A DNA stretch of 64,000 nucleotides from Sinomonas susongensis (GTDB lineage Bacteria; Actinomycetota; Actinomycetes; Actinomycetales; Micrococcaceae), in NCBI RefSeq assembly GCF_005877005.1, contig NZ_SSNH01000013.1, positions 1 through 64,000 on the forward strand, given 5' to 3'. A model generated the notes under the pieces. It had not been told where the DNA came from. It saw only the letters and a program-made list of their open reading frames with translations, and did no database searches. Made by a program: the position numbers and the translations under genes. Below are positions 16,701 through 24,443 of the stretch, piece by piece. The first letter of the stretch is position 1. Every line of letters starts with the position of its first letter.

Positions 16701-17385
16701 GGCCGGCGGCCCGAACTACCTCATCGGCCTCGGCTCATGGGCGGACGCCCCTGTGGACGACGCCGCGAAGGCGCCCGTCGAAGGGCCCGCCGCCGAGCTG
16801 CTCGCGGCGGCTCAGGGAGTCCTGGAAGCGGACGACGCCGCGTGGCTCGCCGACGCGCTCGCGTCCGACGCCGCGGCCTGGGCCTCGGAGTTCGGGGTCT
16901 CGAAGGACGTGAGCGGGCTCGAGTGCGAACGCAACGTCTTCCGGTATCGGCCGGTGGCCGTGACGGTCCGCTTCGACGGACAGACGTCCGGGCACGGGGA
17001 CGCCGAACTGCTCCGTGTCGCGGCGGCCGGGGTGCGCGCAGGCTCGAAGGTCTTCGTCAGCAGCGCGGTGACGCTCCCGGGCAACTGTGCTGCGGTGCTC
17101 GAGCGGCATGGCGTCCAGATCGTCACCGAGTCGACGCCCGCGTGGCTCGGCCGGGCGCGGCGGATGCGCTCCGGGCGTATCCGCCTCATCGCGAGCCCGG
17201 TCTCCGCGAGTGCAGCCGAACTCTCCGAGGTCCTGGGAGGCCGCCCGGACGTGGCCGTCTACCGCCACCCTGTGGTCGCTTCCGGCCGCGTGGAGCTCCT
17301 GCCATTCCTTCACGAACAGGCGGTGTCCCTCACGGCCCACCGCTTCGGGAACCCGAACCCGCTCATCGCGTCGCTGAGCGTCTGA
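13795..17385 (+). CDS. putA: Bifunctional proline dehydrogenase / L-glutamate-gamma-semialdehyde dehydrogenase
   Basis: 1196 aa. It oxidises proline to glutamate in two steps with substrate channelling. The FAD-dependent PRODH barrel occupies about residues 80-470; the region with GVAGHNLFDIALA is near 360. The NAD-dependent aldehyde dehydrogenase domain spans about 525-1000, with WNFPVAIPAGS, Glu in LLAETSGKNAII (about 756) and catalytic Cys in GHAGQKCSAAS (about 791). A C-terminal domain follows, as in type B/C PutA proteins. No N-terminal ribbon-helix-helix DNA-binding domain is seen, consistent with control by the divergent LysR protein. AGGA lies 6-7 bases before ATG. Confidence 0.95.
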   Translation: MTTPTRATGPEASHSPQVRPQDLADEAVAQVRAWLAAAATFPVDPAAAQLAAVLKDPDGLEFTVGFVDGVVRPEDLGVAARNLRALAPKAPAFLPWPLKRAVQLGGSLAPVAPSVVVPIARRVLRQMVGHLIIDASDARLGPAIAKIRKPGIRLNMNLLGEAILGRDEASRRLEGTRRLLARDDVDYVSIKVSATVAPHNHWAFDEAVEDIVESLAPLYRLALRGGKSESEAAGKSKFINLDMEEYKDLDLTVAVFTRLLEREEFRGLEAGIVLQAYLPDCLGAMMQLQEWAAARVAAGGAPIKVRVVKGANLPMEQVDAEIHDWPLATWGSKRETDTSYKAVLDYALSPERLANVRIGVAGHNLFDIALAWLLAKARGVDLGVADGSGLVEFEMLLGMASAQAQAVLADVGHLLLYTPVVHPNEFDVAIAYLIRRLEEGASQDNFMSAVFELDSNDVLFEREKKRFLASIEALDKPPFTGGGVPEPRRKQDRRQTDQGIAEHHDGNAPGNSRAFSNTPDTDPDLPGNREWGRAILARAERSTIGADVVERNTLSTAAQLDSVIAAALDGANTWHALTGEERAAVLDEMGRSLESHRADLIEAMASECGKTIDQGDPEVSEAIDFAHYYANLARELDTVDGAQFEPSRLTVVTPPWNFPVAIPAGSTLAALAAGSAVVIKPAKQARRSGAVMVQALWEALDAVGIPRRILQYVQLEERSLGKQLIAHPDVERVILTGGYETAELFRSFRHDLPLLAETSGKNAIIVTPSADLDLAARDVAQSAFGHAGQKCSAASLVILVGSVTRSRRFRNQLIDAVQSLHVGYPWDPRSQMGPVVEQPGEKLRRGLTQLGEGEHWVLEPRQLDDSGKLWSPGIRAGVRPGSEYHLVEYFGPILGIMTASSLEEAVALANQVDYGLTSGLHSLDRGEIEHWTEHIEAGNLYVNRGITGAIVRRQPFGGWKKSAVGAGAKAGGPNYLIGLGSWADAPVDDAAKAPVEGPAAELLAAAQGVLEADDAAWLADALASDAAAWASEFGVSKDVSGLECERNVFRYRPVAVTVRFDGQTSGHGDAELLRVAAAGVRAGSKVFVSSAVTLPGNCAAVLERHGVQIVTESTPAWLGRARRMRSGRIRLIASPVSASAAELSEVLGGRPDVAVYRHPVVASGRVELLPFLHEQAVSLTAHRFGNPNPLIASLSV

Positions 17386-17468
17386 GTCCGTCAGGCCCGG
17401 GCGTGCGGCGACGCATGCCCGGGCCTGGCCTGCGCCTAGCCCGGATAGCCTGTGTGGATGGAGAAGCC

Positions 17469-17939
17469 ATGACCGTTCGCAGCGCCGCCCTTCTGCTCTA
17501 CAGGCGCGACGAGGGCTCGGGGATCGCCGTGTGGATCGGCCACATGGGGGGTCCCTTCTGGGCTCGAAAGGATGCGCGGGCCTGGTCGATCCCGAAGGGC
17601 GAATTCCTCGACAGCGAGGAACCCTTGGCTGCAGCGGTGCGGGAATTCACGGAGGAGATAGGCACTCCCCCGCCGGCTGCCGACTACGCGCATCTGGGCG
17701 ATTTCCGTCAGCCGTCGCGCAAGATCATCACCGTCTACGCGGCGGAGGCCGACTTCGAGCCGGACCGGATCGAGAGCAACACCTTCCCCCTCGAATGGCC
17801 GAAGGGCTCGGGGCGGATCCAGGACTACCCCGAGATCGACCGAGCCGAGTGGTTCCCCGAAGAAGTCGCCCGGACGAAGCTCGTCGCGGGCCAAGTGCCG
17901 ATCCTCGACGCGCTGCTCGAACGCCTGAAGGCCGTCTAG
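17469..17939 (+). CDS. Nudix hydrolase (NTP pyrophosphohydrolase type)
   Basis: 156 aa; the start ATG has GGAG 5 bases upstream. The Nudix box GEFLDSE-x7-REFTEEIGT is complete at about residues 44-66. The surrounding IPKGE and the DFRQPSRKIITVYAAEADF strand resemble diadenosine-polyphosphate or NTP-cleaving Nudix proteins. The substrate is unknown. Its TAG and the TAG of the convergent histidine kinase share the palindrome CTAG (17936-17939). Confidence 0.88.
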   Translation: MTVRSAALLLYRRDEGSGIAVWIGHMGGPFWARKDARAWSIPKGEFLDSEEPLAAAVREFTEEIGTPPPAADYAHLGDFRQPSRKIITVYAAEADFEPDRIESNTFPLEWPKGSGRIQDYPEIDRAEWFPEEVARTKLVAGQVPILDALLERLKAV

Positions 17940-19600
17940 CCCTCGTTCTGGCCGGCGAGCGGCAGGCGGAGCGTGAAGACGCTCCCCACGCCGAGCTGGC
18001 TCGTCACCTCGAGGCCGCCGCCGAGCAGTTCGGCCACCTCCTGGGCGAGCGCGAGCCCGAGGCCGGTGCCCGGGACCCCCGAACGCAGGGCCGCGTCCCC
18101 GCGCTGGAAACGCGTGAAGACGCGGGTCAGGTCCTCGGGTGCGATCCCGAACCCCTCGTCCGCGACGGAGCACACGGCCCAGTTCCCCTCCCGCTCCAGG
18201 GTCAGCGTGACCTTCGTGCCCTCGTCCGAATACTTCAGGGCGTTCGAGATGAGGTTATCCAGGATGCGGGCGACGGCGGACCGGTCGCCCAGGATGGGCA
18301 GCTCGCCGTCCGCCTCGACGGTGAGGGCGATTTCGCGTGCCTCAGCGTCCGGGGCCGCCGAGTCCGCCGCCTGCTGGACGAGGCGCGAGAGGTCGAGCCG
18401 GACGCGGGGAAGGTCCGGCGCCGAGCCCTCGACGGAGGCGGCCAGGATGTCGTCGACCATCTTCCGCAGATGGCGGGCGTTCCGGCTCATGACCTGCAGG
18501 TCCGAGACGGCCGAGGGACTCAGCGACGGGTCGTCCTGAAGCAGCTCCGCGTAGCCGAGGAGGCTCGTGAGAGGCGTGCGGAATTCGTGCGACATTGCTG
18601 CGAGGAAGCTGTCACGGGCCCGCACCGCTGCAATCACCTCGGTCACGTCCGAGCACGCAAGGACGGTGCCTGCGCGTTCGCCCGCGGCGTCGCGGAACTC
18701 CCGGGCCGAGATCGAGACCGTCCGGGACTCGGGTCCCCGGCCGAGCCGGAACACTTCCCGGGTCATGGTGTCCCCCGCGACTGCGCGCGCCACCGGCCGT
18801 TCCTCGTGTCCGAGGGGCTGATCGGACCCGTCGCGGTAGACGAGCAGCTCGGACTCGTCGACTTCGGTCGCTCCGGGCGGGACGCTCGCGAGGTAGAGCT
18901 GGCGCTGCTTCGTGTTCATGAAGACGTCCTTGCCGTCGCGGTCCAGGAGGAGGACCCCGACGTCGACGGTGTCGAGGATGGTGTCGAGGAGCCGCTGGCG
19001 GGTCTCGCTCCTCGCGAGGAGCTCTTCGACTCGACGCTGCTGAGCCATGCCGCTCATCGTCAGCACCGCGATGGAGACCGCGACGGCCACGAGCATGAAG
19101 GGCACAACGATCTCCGACACGAGACTGTGCGGCTCTGCCGCGCCGAGCGCCAGGAGCGGGAGCCAGACCATGAGCAGGGACGCCAGGGCGCTCAGGGCCA
19201 CAGTGAGGCGCGGCCGGTACCCGGACCCCGAGAGCCAGATGACGGGGAAGACCCCGAGGAGCCCGAGGCCCGAGATCACTCCTCCCGCCCCAGGCCTGAG
19301 GAGTGCGAGCGGAGCGAAGTCGAGCAGGGGGATCGCGAGGACAGCCCACGCCGGGAGGCGGTGCCACGGGACCACGGCGCAGAGCCCGAGGAGCGCCAGG
19401 GCGATGGCCTGGCCGACGACGAAGGCCGGGGCCGAGAGGGTCCGGGGGTCAACGAAGAGGAGGACGACGGCGACGAGCAGGAGCGTCACGTTGAGCGGGA
19501 GCTGGCTCAGGACGGCCTTCCTCCGCATCCCCAGCGCGTGGAAGCGATTCTGGACTCGCACCAGCACGTCGAGCAGAGTCTCCACTTCGTCTCCCGTCAC
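17936..19600 (-). CDS. Membrane-bound PAS sensor histidine kinase
   Basis: 554 aa from GTG 19600. The N-terminal 40-190 region has about six hydrophobic segments (sensor membrane domain). A PAS domain follows at about 205-325 (LLDTILDTVDVGVLLLDRDGKDVFMN). HisKA has the phospho-acceptor His in MSHEFRTPLTSLLGY (about 337), and HATPase_c contains the N box DNLISNALKYS, DEGFGIAPED and GTGLGLALA. It lies divergent from a response regulator gene 76 bases away, its probable partner. The ligand is unknown. Its stop overlaps that of the Nudix gene. Confidence 0.9.
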   Translation of the reverse strand: MTGDEVETLLDVLVRVQNRFHALGMRRKAVLSQLPLNVTLLLVAVVLLFVDPRTLSAPAFVVGQAIALALLGLCAVVPWHRLPAWAVLAIPLLDFAPLALLRPGAGGVISGLGLLGVFPVIWLSGSGYRPRLTVALSALASLLMVWLPLLALGAAEPHSLVSEIVVPFMLVAVAVSIAVLTMSGMAQQRRVEELLARSETRQRLLDTILDTVDVGVLLLDRDGKDVFMNTKQRQLYLASVPPGATEVDESELLVYRDGSDQPLGHEERPVARAVAGDTMTREVFRLGRGPESRTVSISAREFRDAAGERAGTVLACSDVTEVIAAVRARDSFLAAMSHEFRTPLTSLLGYAELLQDDPSLSPSAVSDLQVMSRNARHLRKMVDDILAASVEGSAPDLPRVRLDLSRLVQQAADSAAPDAEAREIALTVEADGELPILGDRSAVARILDNLISNALKYSDEGTKVTLTLEREGNWAVCSVADEGFGIAPEDLTRVFTRFQRGDAALRSGVPGTGLGLALAQEVAELLGGGLEVTSQLGVGSVFTLRLPLAGQNEG

Positions 19601-19676
19601 CTACTTGATATTCCCCAGACAAGTTTGTGACATCCGCGGTAAGAAATGGTTGAGTTGGTCCTGCGAAGGGAGAACG

Positions 19677-20768
19677 ATGACACGTCGCGCGCTCATCATC
19701 GAAGACAACCCCGACATCCGGAGGCTGCTCGAGGCGACGCTAACGCGCCAGGGGTTCGAGGCCACGAGTGCCGGGGCTGGGTACCCCGCTCTCGAGAGCG
19801 CGCGTCGCATCACGCCCGATCTCATCACACTCGACCTTGGCCTTCCCGACCTCGACGGGCTTGAGGTCTGCCGGACCCTGCGGGTCTTCAGCAACGCCTA
19901 CATCCTCGTGGTGACCGCCCGCGCGGCCGAGGCCGACCGTCTGGAAGCGCTGGAACGCGGCGCGGACGACGTGCTGGCCAAGCCGTTCAGCCCGCGCGAG
20001 CTCCAAGCCCGTGTGGAGGCGCTCTTCCGCCGCCCGCGCGCGGCCTCCGTCCCCGAGAGCGAGCTGCAGACGGCGGCCCGCGTCCAGCAGGGACTGCTGC
20101 CGGAGCGGGCGCCGAATGTTCCCGGCTACGAGGTTGCCGGCGCCTGCCATCCCTCGCGGAGTGTCGGAGGTGACTTCTTCGACTGGGAGTCCGACGGCTC
20201 TTCGCTCGCATTCACCCTCGCGGACGCGATGGGCAAGGGCATGGGCGCGGCCCTGGTCGCCGCAACCGCTCGCGCCGTCCTGCGGCCCGGCCGGCTCGAG
20301 CAGGGGCCCGGCGCGCTCGTCGGCGCGGCAGCGCGTGCCCTCGAGCCCGACCTCCTCCGGCTCGGCTCCTTCGTCACGCTCCTCCACACCCGCCTCGATG
20401 CGTCGACTGGCGACTTCACCTACGTCGACGCGGGGCACGGCCTCGGCCTGCTCATCCACCCGGACGGAATGTGGGAGCGGCTCACGACGTCGGGGCCCCC
20501 GATCGGCCTCCTCCAGGGCGCCGAGTGGACAGCGCACGACAGCCGGCTCGAACCCGGCGGGGCCCTCCTCGCACTGAGCGACGGCCTGCTCGAGGCCTTC
20601 CCCCGGGTCGACGAGGCGCTCAACGCGGCCGTTGCCGCCGTCCTCGAGGCCCCCGACGCCGACTCCGCCGTCCGAGCCATCATCGACCTCGATTCGACCG
20701 GCCAGGACGACACGACCGCGATCGTGGTCCGGCGCAGCCGCTCGGGCGCGGGGGTCGCCTCGGGATGA
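19677..20768 (+). CDS. Response regulator fused to PP2C/SpoIIE-type phosphatase
   Basis: 363 aa from ATG 19677 with GGGAG 5 bases upstream. Receiver domain 1-120: acidic pair EDN, phospho-Asp in LITLDLGLPDLDG, and Lys in LAKPFS. After a short helix (QTAARVQQGLLPE, the usual SpoIIE lead-in) comes the PP2C domain with GGDFFDW, DAMGKGMGAALVA, LSDGLLE and GQDDTTAIVV metal-binding motifs. Such RsbU/HsbR-type proteins dephosphorylate STAS antagonists when the receiver is phosphorylated. The STAS gene two genes downstream is the likely substrate. Its TGA overlaps the glycosyltransferase ATG (ATGA). Confidence 0.92.
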   Translation: MTRRALIIEDNPDIRRLLEATLTRQGFEATSAGAGYPALESARRITPDLITLDLGLPDLDGLEVCRTLRVFSNAYILVVTARAAEADRLEALERGADDVLAKPFSPRELQARVEALFRRPRAASVPESELQTAARVQQGLLPERAPNVPGYEVAGACHPSRSVGGDFFDWESDGSSLAFTLADAMGKGMGAALVAATARAVLRPGRLEQGPGALVGAAARALEPDLLRLGSFVTLLHTRLDASTGDFTYVDAGHGLGLLIHPDGMWERLTTSGPPIGLLQGAEWTAHDSRLEPGGALLALSDGLLEAFPRVDEALNAAVAAVLEAPDADSAVRAIIDLDSTGQDDTTAIVVRRSRSGAGVASG

Positions 20769-22828
20769 CCCGCCTCGTCCTCCGCGTCCTTGCCGCCCTG
20801 TCGGTCATCGCGGGCCTCAACTACATCGTGTGGCGCTGGACGTCCTCCCTCAACTGGGGCGCGTGGTGGATCGCGGTCCCCCTCGTGATCGCCGAGACCT
20901 ACTCGATCATCGACGTCATCCTCTTCTCCCTCACGATCTGGCGCATGTCCGAGCGGGACAAGCCGCCGCACGCTCCGAGCGGCCTCACGGTCGACGTCTT
21001 CATCACGACCTACAACGAGGATCCCGAACTCGTGCTCGCCACCGCAGAGGCGGCGCTCGCGATGCGCTATCCCCACACCACGTGGGTGCTCGACGACGGC
21101 TCGCGACCCGAGCTGCGGGCCGCCGTCGAACGCATCGGCGCTCGCTACCTGTCGCGCGGCGAGGAGTGGGTTGGCAAGCCGCGGCATGCGAAGGCCGGCA
21201 ACCTCAACAATGCCCTGCAGGAGACGCAGGGCGAGTTCATCCTCATCCTCGACGCGGACCAGGTGCCGTACCCCGAGCTCCTTGACCGGACGCTCGGCTA
21301 CTTCAACGACCGTAGGGTCGCCCTGGTCCAGACGCCGCAGTACTTCGGGAACGTCCCCGAGAACGATCCGCTCGGGAGCCAGGCCCCCCTCTTCTACGGG
21401 CCGATCCAGCAGGGCAAGGACGGCTGGAACGCCGCCTTCTTCTGCGGATCCAACGCCATCCTGAGGCGCGAGGCCCTCATGCAGCTCGGACTCACCAACT
21501 ACGTGTCCGACACCGAGCGGCGCGTCCGGCGCGCCCTCGCCGTCGGCAGCCGCGTGGTGCGGCGCGCACGACGGCGGCCGGAGGCCCGGGATCCGAGGGT
21601 CGCCTCGCTGCTCGAGAGCGTCGAGCGGGCCATCGCGGAGGGCACGGGCCGCCTCAAGGCGGGCGGCTCGATCGGCGAGGCCACTTACACCGTGCAGTCG
21701 CAGGTCGACTCGGCCGTCCGCGAGCTCGTCGCCGGGGACCTCGCACGCATGACCGGCGACCTCGCCGCGATCCGCACCGAGCTCGGGGTCGAGGACGATC
21801 CCGGTGAAGACCTCGAAGGGCTCGACACCGCCGTCGACCGCCTCGCGGCCCGCGATCTCTCGCCGCTCGGCGCGCTCGAATCGGTCAAGGCCGTGCTTGA
21901 CGCGGTGAGCGTCGAGCGGCTCCACGAGGCCCAGCCGGTCATGCCGCTCTCGACGATCTCGGTCACCGAGGACATGTCGACGTCGATGCGGCTCCACGCG
22001 TCGGGCTGGCGGAGCGTGTACCACCACGAGATCCTCGCCGTCGGCCTCGCGCCCGAGGACCTGCCGTCCATGCTGACCCAGCGCATGCGGTGGGCCCAGG
22101 GGACCGTGCAGGTCATGCTGCGGGAGAGCCCCCTCACGATGCGGGGCCTCTCGTGGGGCCAGCGCCTCATGTACTTCAACACGATGTGGAGCTACCTCTC
22201 GGGCTTTGCCGCCGTCGTGTACTTCGCCGGCCCGCTCGCGTACCTCCTGTTCGGCATCCTCCCTGTGACCGCGCTGAGCCCCGACTTCTTCGCCCGCTTC
22301 ATCCCGTTCATGGTGCTCAACCAGCTCATGTTCGCGTGGGCCGGTCGGGGGGCGAAGACCTGGCGCGGCCAGCAGTACAGCCTCGCGCTCTTCCCGACCT
22401 GGATCCGCGCGTGCACCACCGCGGCAGCAAACGTCTGGTTCGGTCGCCCGCTCGGCTTCGCCGTCACACCGAAGGCGCGGCAGGAAGGCGGGGTCAGCCC
22501 GCTCCGGCTCGTCTGGCCGCAGGCGCTCATGGCGGCGCTGCTCGTGGCCGCGAGCATCATCGGCATCATCCGGTGGGTCATCGGGGCGAGCCAGGGGCTC
22601 GGCACCCTCGTCAACATCGTCTGGGCCGTCTTCGACCTTGTCCTGCTGAGCGTGCTCGTGGGGGCGGCCAAGTATCGCGGCTACGATGCCGTCGCCGAGG
22701 CCGACCCTGAGGCGAGCTCTGTGACGCAGAACGATGCCTCCCCAGCACGGAAGAGTGCTTCCCTGGGTAAGCAGGATGCTTACCCAGGAGAGAAGAACGC
22801 AGTCTCGCACACGAAGGAGGAGCGATGA
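20765..22828 (+). CDS. Cellulose-synthase-like family 2 glycosyltransferase with an inserted domain
   Basis: 687 aa, membrane protein. N-terminal helices (about 1-60) precede a GT-2 domain with TTYNEDPE, DDGS (about 108), ILDADQ (about 162), FFCGSNA (about 227), VTED (about 399) and QRMRWAQG (about 439-446). Several C-terminal membrane helices complete the BcsA-like layout, so it probably makes and exports a beta-linked polysaccharide. Between CGSNA and TED there are about 170 residues instead of the usual 25: an Arg-rich, then helical acidic insert at about 245-393. There is no PilZ domain. The C-end carries a short Ala/Ser/Lys-rich tail. It overlaps both neighbours by ATGA. Confidence 0.88.
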   Translation: MTRLVLRVLAALSVIAGLNYIVWRWTSSLNWGAWWIAVPLVIAETYSIIDVILFSLTIWRMSERDKPPHAPSGLTVDVFITTYNEDPELVLATAEAALAMRYPHTTWVLDDGSRPELRAAVERIGARYLSRGEEWVGKPRHAKAGNLNNALQETQGEFILILDADQVPYPELLDRTLGYFNDRRVALVQTPQYFGNVPENDPLGSQAPLFYGPIQQGKDGWNAAFFCGSNAILRREALMQLGLTNYVSDTERRVRRALAVGSRVVRRARRRPEARDPRVASLLESVERAIAEGTGRLKAGGSIGEATYTVQSQVDSAVRELVAGDLARMTGDLAAIRTELGVEDDPGEDLEGLDTAVDRLAARDLSPLGALESVKAVLDAVSVERLHEAQPVMPLSTISVTEDMSTSMRLHASGWRSVYHHEILAVGLAPEDLPSMLTQRMRWAQGTVQVMLRESPLTMRGLSWGQRLMYFNTMWSYLSGFAAVVYFAGPLAYLLFGILPVTALSPDFFARFIPFMVLNQLMFAWAGRGAKTWRGQQYSLALFPTWIRACTTAAANVWFGRPLGFAVTPKARQEGGVSPLRLVWPQALMAALLVAASIIGIIRWVIGASQGLGTLVNIVWAVFDLVLLSVLVGAAKYRGYDAVAEADPEASSVTQNDASPARKSASLGKQDAYPGEKNAVSHTKEER

Positions 22829-23157
22829 AGTTTGCCGTCGAAGAACGGGACGGCTATACCGAAGTGGCCGCGGAGGGACGGCTCAACATGGTGAGCGCCC
22901 CGATGCTGCGGTCAGCGGTTGCGGACGCCATCGGCGCCGGGCACCGGCTTCTTGTCCTCAATCTGGGGGGCACGGACTTCATGGACTCGTCCGGTCTCGG
23001 TGCACTTGTCGGCTGCCTCAAGGCGGCACGTCAGGCCGGCGGCGACCTCCGGATCGCGAACGTCGGCGAACAGGTCCAGATGGTGCTCAAGCTCACGAGC
23101 ATGGACCGGATCCTCACCCCGTACAGCAACCCCGAGGATGCGTTCCGAGATGCCTGA
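22825..23157 (+). CDS. STAS-domain anti-sigma-factor antagonist
   Basis: 110 aa; the whole protein is one STAS domain. The switch Ser lies in DFMDSSGLGALVG (about residue 54-55), the site that HATPase kinases phosphorylate and PP2C phosphatases dephosphorylate in RsbV/SpoIIAA systems. Its ATG overlaps the glycosyltransferase TGA, and its end overlaps the downstream HATPase gene by 8 bases. It is therefore made in step with both its predicted kinase and the polymerase. Confidence 0.92.
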   Translation: MKFAVEERDGYTEVAAEGRLNMVSAPMLRSAVADAIGAGHRLLVLNLGGTDFMDSSGLGALVGCLKAARQAGGDLRIANVGEQVQMVLKLTSMDRILTPYSNPEDAFRDA

Positions 23158-23578
23158 GCTGCTAGCCCAGGGCCATGTCCGCGGCCCCGCATCGCCGCCC
23201 ATCGTAGACGCCGTCCAGGACGAGCTCTCGCGGGTCTGGGGCGACGCCCACGTCATCGATCCGACAGACCGCATGCCGTTCGAGCTCGCCGTCGTCGAGG
23301 TCGTGACGAACGCCGTGCGGCACTCGAAGCCCGCCTCTGACAAGGTCGAGCTCGACCTCGAGGTCGAAGTGCACCGCGACCTCCTGCTCGCGCGGCTCTT
23401 CGAGCTCGGGGCCAAGCCACTGGACATCCCCGAGAGCGCCGGAACGATGCCCGGCCCCGACTCGGAGGCAGGCCGCGGCCTGGCGCTCGCGCGCCAGCTC
23501 CTCACGACCATCACGTGCGAGCGGCGAGACGATGCCAACGTGTGGACGCTCACCCGCTCGGCCGACGGGAACCCCTGA
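23150..23578 (+). CDS. HATPase_c anti-sigma factor / STAS kinase (RsbW-like)
   Basis: 142 aa from ATG 23150. GHKL ATPase features are present: N box ELAVVEVVTNAVRHS, and the G-rich lid region PDSEAGRGLALARQLL. RsbW/SpoIIAB-type proteins phosphorylate a STAS partner and sequester a sigma factor or other target. It closes the operon RR-PP2C, glycosyltransferase, STAS, HATPase. No sigma factor gene is nearby, so its target may be elsewhere or may be the glycosyltransferase itself (inference). Confidence 0.88.
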   Translation: MPELLAQGHVRGPASPPIVDAVQDELSRVWGDAHVIDPTDRMPFELAVVEVVTNAVRHSKPASDKVELDLEVEVHRDLLLARLFELGAKPLDIPESAGTMPGPDSEAGRGLALARQLLTTITCERRDDANVWTLTRSADGNP

Positions 23579-23639
23579 CCCACAGGCAGACCCCAGAGGC
23601 CTCCCCCGTGGCGGGCCGTCTTAGCCTGCGCTGGCTCGT

Positions 23640-24413
23640 TCAGCGCGGGCGACGGCGGCCTGCACCCGGGTGCCGGCCCTTGGCTCCAGCGGACTTCCCC
23701 GACGACCTCGCGCCCCGGGAATTCCCTGTCCCGGCCTTCCCCGCGCCGGTCTTCCTGCCCACGCGTGAGGCCTCGTTCCGGGCCTTCGCCGCTGCTGACT
23801 GGGCGGCCGCCCGGTCCGAACGCCGCTGCCTCGCGGCCTCCTGCTCCTCACGTTGCACCGAGGTCTGCCTTGAGCTGTTCGCGGACCTTCCCCGCACGAT
23901 GCCGACGAACTCCTGGACGGCATCGCTCTCGTTCTCGCGGAGCCACGCCAGGCCAACCTCGTATCCCGGCACGCCGACCACGGGCCGGTAGCGGAGCTCG
24001 GGCCGGTTGAGGTGGCGGACGACGCTCATCGGAAGGATGGCGAGCCCGGCGCCGCCCTCGACCAGGTCAAGGCGCTCGGAGGGACCGCCGTCGTACTCGA
24101 ACAGCTCGTCCTCGATCTCGGCGAAGGGCACCTCGTCGAAAGCCTGGATCTCGTGGCCCTTAGGGGCCACGACCACGGGCAGCTCCTCGTAGAGCGGGAT
24201 CAGGTGAAGCCCCTCGCGGTCCACGGGAAGGCGGACGAAGGCGAGGTCGACCTCGCCGGCGCGCAGGGCGTCGAGCTGGCGGCCGTCGTCGACGAGCTGC
24301 GATTGGAGGGCGGTCTCGGGAAAGCGCTCCTCCCAGCGGCGGAACCACTTGCCGGGCGCGACACCCGCGACGAAGGCGACGCGCAGGGCGGCGGGCACGT
24401 GCTGGGAATCCAT
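23640..24413 (-). CDS. Stand-alone LysR substrate-binding domain protein, no HTH, basic C-terminal tail
   Basis: 257 aa from ATG 24413. Residues 8-190 match the LysR effector (periplasmic-binding-like) fold: LRVAFVAGVAPGKWFRRWEERFPE, AGEVDLAFVRLPVD, ELPVVVAPKGH, VEGGAGLAILPMSV. No helix-turn-helix precedes it, and extension upstream runs through unlikely sequence. The last 65 residues are Ala/Arg/Lys/Ser-rich and probably disordered, perhaps binding nucleic acid. It is divergent by 30 bases from a DUF5997 gene, which suggests joint function. Whether it regulates transcription is unknown. Confidence 0.8.
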   Translation of the reverse strand: MDSQHVPAALRVAFVAGVAPGKWFRRWEERFPETALQSQLVDDGRQLDALRAGEVDLAFVRLPVDREGLHLIPLYEELPVVVAPKGHEIQAFDEVPFAEIEDELFEYDGGPSERLDLVEGGAGLAILPMSVVRHLNRPELRYRPVVGVPGYEVGLAWLRENESDAVQEFVGIVRGRSANSSRQTSVQREEQEAARQRRSDRAAAQSAAAKARNEASRVGRKTGAGKAGTGNSRGARSSGKSAGAKGRHPGAGRRRPR

Positions 24414-24443
24414 GCCTCCACGGTACCCGGCTAGGCTTAATCC

